A DNA stretch of 23,047 nucleotides. Origin: Flavobacteriales bacterium UBA1937 (GTDB taxonomy: Bacteria; Bacteroidota; Bacteroidia; Flavobacteriales; Weeksellaceae). Both the position numbers and the translations under genes were made by a program. Shown in pieces: positions 19,990 through 23,047 of this stretch. Position 1 is the stretch's first letter; the number at the start of each line of letters is the position of its first letter. The stretch covers positions 1 to 23,047 of the forward strand of contig DDFD01000014.1 in NCBI GenBank assembly GCA_002337005.1. Reading direction: 5' to 3'. Under the pieces are notes generated by a model, which saw nothing but the letters and a program-made list of their open reading frames with translations, did not search any database and had not been told where the DNA came from.

Positions 19990-21747
19990 CTACATTCTGT
20001 TTACCACATTTATTCCCAATAAATTCAGAGATTTTTTGATGGTTTTTGCCGTAAGATCAGAAATTTGGAGTTTGAATTGTTTAGCGTTTTCATCTTCCAA
20101 AGTCATTATAGGATTGTTTTGGTAGAAAGAATTATACGTTTTTACCAAATCATAAACGTAATTGGCAACTTGAGCCGGACTTAAAGTTTCAGCCGCCTTT
20201 TCTACAACCTCCTTATAATTAGACAATTGCATAATCAATTCTTTTTCGGAAGTGTTGGGTTGATAATTGCCAAAGTCCCCTTCCACAAAATTTGCTCTAT
20301 TCAATAAAGATTGAATTCTAGCGTAAGTATATTGAATAAATGGGCCTGTATTTCCGTTGAAATCAATACTTTCTGCTGGATTGAAAAGCATTTTTTTCTT
20401 CGGATCTACTTTTAGCATAAAATATTTCAAGGCGCCTAAACCTACAATTTCGTAAGATTTTTCTTTTTCATCGTCTGATAAACCTTCTAATTTTCCTAAT
20501 TCTTCAGCTTTTTCTTTGGCGGTAATATACATTTCTTGCATTAAATCGTCTGCGTCAACTACCGTTCCTTCTCTGGATTTCATTTTTCCTTCTGGCAATT
20601 CTACCATACCGTAAGAGAGATGGTACAATTGATTTGCCCAATCAAAACCTAGCTTTTTCAGAATTAAGAACAATACTTGAAAGTGATAATCTTGTTCATT
20701 TCCAACGGTGTAAATCAATTTCTGAATATCGTTTTGTTTGAAACGCTCCACTGCTGTTCCCAAATCTTGGGTCATATAAACCGAAGTTCCATCGCCACGA
20801 AGAACGAGTTTTTGGTCAAGTCCATCCTCAGTTAAATCAATCCAAACGGAATTATCTTCCTTTTTAAAGAAAACGCCATTTGTCAAACCTTCTTCGATGA
20901 TGTCTTTTCCTAAAAGATAAGTATTACTTTCGTACTGAATCTGGTCAAAATCTACGCCCAATCTTTTGTATGTTTCGTTGAAACCTGCATAAACCCAAGA
21001 ATTCATCTTTTCCCAAAGTTCACGAACTTCTGGTTTATTTTGCTCCCAATCTAAAAGCATTTTTTGGGCTTCTAGAATAATTGGCGCTTGTTTTTTTGCG
21101 GTTTCTTCGTCTAAACCTTGTTCTTTGAGTTCAGAAATTTGAGCTTTATAATTTTTATCAAACTCTACATAATAATTCCCCACTAATTTATCTCCTTTTA
21201 AACCAGTAGATTCAGGGATTTCCCCATTTCCAAATTTTTCCCAAGCCAACATAGATTTGCAAATGTGAATACCTCTATCATTGATAATTTGAGTTTTTAC
21301 CACATTGTAACCTGCTTCTTTAAGTATTTGAGCCACAGAAAAACCTAACAAATTATTCCTGATATGTCCTAAATGTAATGGTTTATTAGTGTTTGGGGAA
21401 GAATACTCTACCATTACGGTTTGGTTTTTATTTTCCTTTATGTCAAACTGAGATTTTATTTCTTTATAATTTTGAACAAAAGCGTCATTATTTATAGTCA
21501 AATTCAAGAAGCCTTTTACAACATTAAAGTTTTCAATTGCTCCTTGTTTTTTTAATTCCTCTCCTAATTCATTTCCCAAAATATCTGGACTTTTCTTTGC
21601 CAACTTAACCAATGGAAAAATTACTACTGTAAAATCTCCTTCGAAATCTGTTTTATTTTGTTGGACTTCTAAATTGAGATTGTCAATTTGATAAAGAGTT
21701 TTAAGAATTTCGGAAATTGAGTTTTGTATATGTTGTCTGATATCCAT
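19990..21747 (-). CDS. argS: Arginine--tRNA ligase
   Basis: 585 residues, a class I aminoacyl-tRNA synthetase that charges tRNA-Arg with arginine. The N-terminal tRNA-binding domain is at about 1-110; the HIGH motif reads HLGH at 125-128 (SSPNTNKPLHLGHIRNN), and the KMSKS counterpart is KMKSREG at 388-394, where Arg replaces the second lysine region as is common in ArgRS. The anticodon-binding DALR domain forms the end (IQYTYARIQSLL..., terminal GINVVNRM). The start ATG at 21747 follows a Bacteroidota-type promoter that overlaps the terminator of the upstream SusD-family gene. Confidence 0.98.
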   Translation of the reverse strand: MDIRQHIQNSISEILKTLYQIDNLNLEVQQNKTDFEGDFTVVIFPLVKLAKKSPDILGNELGEELKKQGAIENFNVVKGFLNLTINNDAFVQNYKEIKSQFDIKENKNQTVMVEYSSPNTNKPLHLGHIRNNLLGFSVAQILKEAGYNVVKTQIINDRGIHICKSMLAWEKFGNGEIPESTGLKGDKLVGNYYVEFDKNYKAQISELKEQGLDEETAKKQAPIILEAQKMLLDWEQNKPEVRELWEKMNSWVYAGFNETYKRLGVDFDQIQYESNTYLLGKDIIEEGLTNGVFFKKEDNSVWIDLTEDGLDQKLVLRGDGTSVYMTQDLGTAVERFKQNDIQKLIYTVGNEQDYHFQVLFLILKKLGFDWANQLYHLSYGMVELPEGKMKSREGTVVDADDLMQEMYITAKEKAEELGKLEGLSDDEKEKSYEIVGLGALKYFMLKVDPKKKMLFNPAESIDFNGNTGPFIQYTYARIQSLLNRANFVEGDFGNYQPNTSEKELIMQLSNYKEVVEKAAETLSPAQVANYVYDLVKTYNSFYQNNPIMTLEDENAKQFKLQISDLTAKTIKKSLNLLGINVVNRM

Positions 21748-21762
21748 TTTCTATATTTTATG

Positions 21763-21791
21763 CAAAGATAATAAATAAAAAAGAGGTCAAA
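21763..21791 (-). promoter_or_regulatory. Bacteroidota-type promoter for argS
   Basis: On the minus strand TTTG (21791-21788), 17 bp, TATCTTTG (21770-21763). The TTTG lies in the terminator hairpin of the gene upstream. Confidence 0.65.
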
Positions 21792-21809
21792 AAAATTGAC
21801 CTCTTTTTT
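21777..21809 (-). terminator. Terminator of the SusD-family gene
   Basis: A perfect 14-bp stem (21777-21790 with 21796-21809) around five A, with T runs on the minus strand. Confidence 0.9.
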
Positions 21810-21827
21810 ATTTATACTGATTTTATT

Positions 21828-23047
21828 CTATTTAGCCCACCAAACTGGAGTATACATAGATGATACAACAGTTGCATTCGCATTTAATGTTCTTTCAGAT
21901 TTAGGTGTTATTAATCTTACTGGAATTTTTTTAGTTTGACTTTCTTGATTTGGGGTCAAATTAGGAAAACCTGTTCTTCTCCAGTCATTATATGGCTCTG
22001 CAGTCGTGAACAATGCAATATATTTCTGAGTTATAATATTCTCTAAAGTTACCGTTGCAGAAGCCGTAGTCGCATACGTATCATCAGTAGCTCCTGTAAC
22101 ATCTTTAATTGAAGATGCTACAGCATCTTTTAAAGCTGCTTGAGCAAGGAGTGTTTGACCTAATCTAAAATATGCTTCAGCTTGTATAAATTTAATTTCG
22201 CTATAGCTGACAATTATGTTTGGTGTAGATGCTGTTCCAGCAAAATAATTACCAAAGACAGAGGCGTCACTATCAGCATCTTCTGGTGCCGAACCTGAAT
22301 AACCACCATTTGCATCTTCTCCAACAAAATAAGATAGTCTTGGGTCATTTTTATTTACTAATAAATCAACAAAATATTTGCCCATCGACATATATCCTTC
22401 TCTAGCATTGTTAAATCCATACCATAGATTTTGATTATTTCCTCCATCAAAAGTAGCCATTAAATTATCCGAGTTTGAAGTCAAAGCTTTTTGTGAATAA
22501 TCCAAAGCTTTCTGTGCAGCAGTAGCATCAACTTTAGATAACCTCAGTGCATATCGGGCTTTAATAGCGTAAGCTAATTTAGTCCATTTACTGATATCTC
22601 CTCCATAGAAAATATCATTATTGCTTGGTAAATTTTTATTTGCACTTACTGGCTTAGCAAAATCTACTATTGCTTTATCCAAATAAGATTGAATTTGAGA
22701 AATCACTTCCTGCTGAGTATCATACTTAGGGGAAAAGTTATTGACTCCTTGAAATGCTTGTGAAAAAGGTACATCTCCCCATACATCAGTTGCATATCCT
22801 ATATTTATTGCCATCAACACTCTTGCCATACCATCATAATATGGATTCTTATCCCCAAATTGTGTGATAATCTGATTCAAACTTAAACCCGTTTCATAAA
22901 TATTTGACCAATCAGTTTCATTGTCTGTCTCAGTTAAAAAATAATTTGTGAAATCTAAAGACTGAAAAGCATTACCGTTTGTATGTTGTGTAAATAAGCT
23001 TAAAGTTCTAGGTAAGTTCCCAGTTGAATTACTAATAGTTCCCACTT
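21828..23047 (-). CDS. SusD/RagB-family nutrient-binding outer-membrane lipoprotein (5' end cut off)
   Basis: At least 405 residues are visible up to the window edge; the signal peptide and the first part (about 80-120 residues by family size) are missing, so no start can be called. SusD proteins form a lid on a SusC TonB-dependent transporter and capture oligosaccharides or other nutrients at the cell surface. The TPR-like helices are evident (YAIKARYALRLSKVDATAAQKALDYSQKAL), as are the SEIKFIQAEAYFRLGQT helix, the EPYNDWRRTGFPNL motif and the WWAK ending that mark the SusD-like branch. A susC homologue would be expected just upstream, outside the window. It is followed by a strong terminator. 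Confidence 0.9.
   Translation of the reverse strand, partial: VGTISNSTGNLPRTLSLFTQHTNGNAFQSLDFTNYFLTETDNETDWSNIYETGLSLNQIITQFGDKNPYYDGMARVLMAINIGYATDVWGDVPFSQAFQGVNNFSPKYDTQQEVISQIQSYLDKAIVDFAKPVSANKNLPSNNDIFYGGDISKWTKLAYAIKARYALRLSKVDATAAQKALDYSQKALTSNSDNLMATFDGGNNQNLWYGFNNAREGYMSMGKYFVDLLVNKNDPRLSYFVGEDANGGYSGSAPEDADSDASVFGNYFAGTASTPNIIVSYSEIKFIQAEAYFRLGQTLLAQAALKDAVASSIKDVTGATDDTYATTASATVTLENIITQKYIALFTTAEPYNDWRRTGFPNLTPNQESQTKKIPVRLITPKSERTLNANATVVSSMYTPVWWAK

Noticed and set aside
19785..20125. Overlapping reading frames on both strands across 19699-20125 with Arg- or Cys-rich products
   Set aside because: They are open because the hairpin element is GC-rich and repetitive. They have no family resemblance and overlap argS in antisense.

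Overview
The window comes from a low-GC member of the Bacteroidota, most likely a flavobacterium of the Chryseobacterium/Cloacibacterium group (Weeksellaceae). The signs are Bacteroidota-type promoters (TTTG, 16-21 bp, then TAnnTTTG) before several genes, no Shine-Dalgarno sequences, a SusD-type outer-membrane protein, a zinc-free type-B ribosomal protein L31, a GlmU-family protein, a bacterial deoxyhypusine-synthase homologue, and many secreted proteins of uncharacterised flavobacterial families. The genus is inference from protein feel, not from a search.

Layout. 95-2177: rpsB (no tsf follows it), then on the minus strand trmB and a secreted protein of unknown function. 2317-4899: three paralogous secreted proteins with a carboxypeptidase-regulatory-like domain, one divergent from the other two. 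5007-5738: a membrane-anchored SIMPL-domain protein. 5761-8338, minus strand: a likely operon encoding a beta-helix lipoprotein, a MazG-like pyrophosphohydrolase, a small PspC-domain membrane protein and a GNAT acetyltransferase. 8549-10120: type-B L31 and a GlmU-family protein. 10414-13439: an ECF sigma factor, an overlapping single-pass membrane protein placed like an anti-sigma factor, a secreted DUF4252 plus GIN-domain protein and a DUF4252 lipoprotein; a CGATTACATA-type motif precedes the last two and a related palindrome precedes the sigma gene. 13475-15656: an exported histidine phosphatase, recA with a repeated TGTCGT site between them, and an alkyltransferase-like protein. 16294-17271: a deoxyhypusine-synthase-like gene flanked by inverted copies of noncoding repeats. 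17833-19729: menE, a small membrane protein and arfB, joined by 4-nt overlaps. 19990-21747: argS. 21828-end: a SusD-family protein cut by the window edge.

The window contains housekeeping genes (translation, repair, menaquinone) mixed with lineage-specific envelope genes. No prophage, transposase, CRISPR array, tRNA or rRNA was seen. The most unusual content is (1) the ECF sigma/DUF4252/GIN cluster with its shared upstream motif, (2) five loci each holding four 7-nt repeat units at gene edges or inside genes, (3) menE carrying three different repeat-derived insertions in its reading frame, and (4) the repeat-rich flanks of the deoxyhypusine-synthase-like gene.
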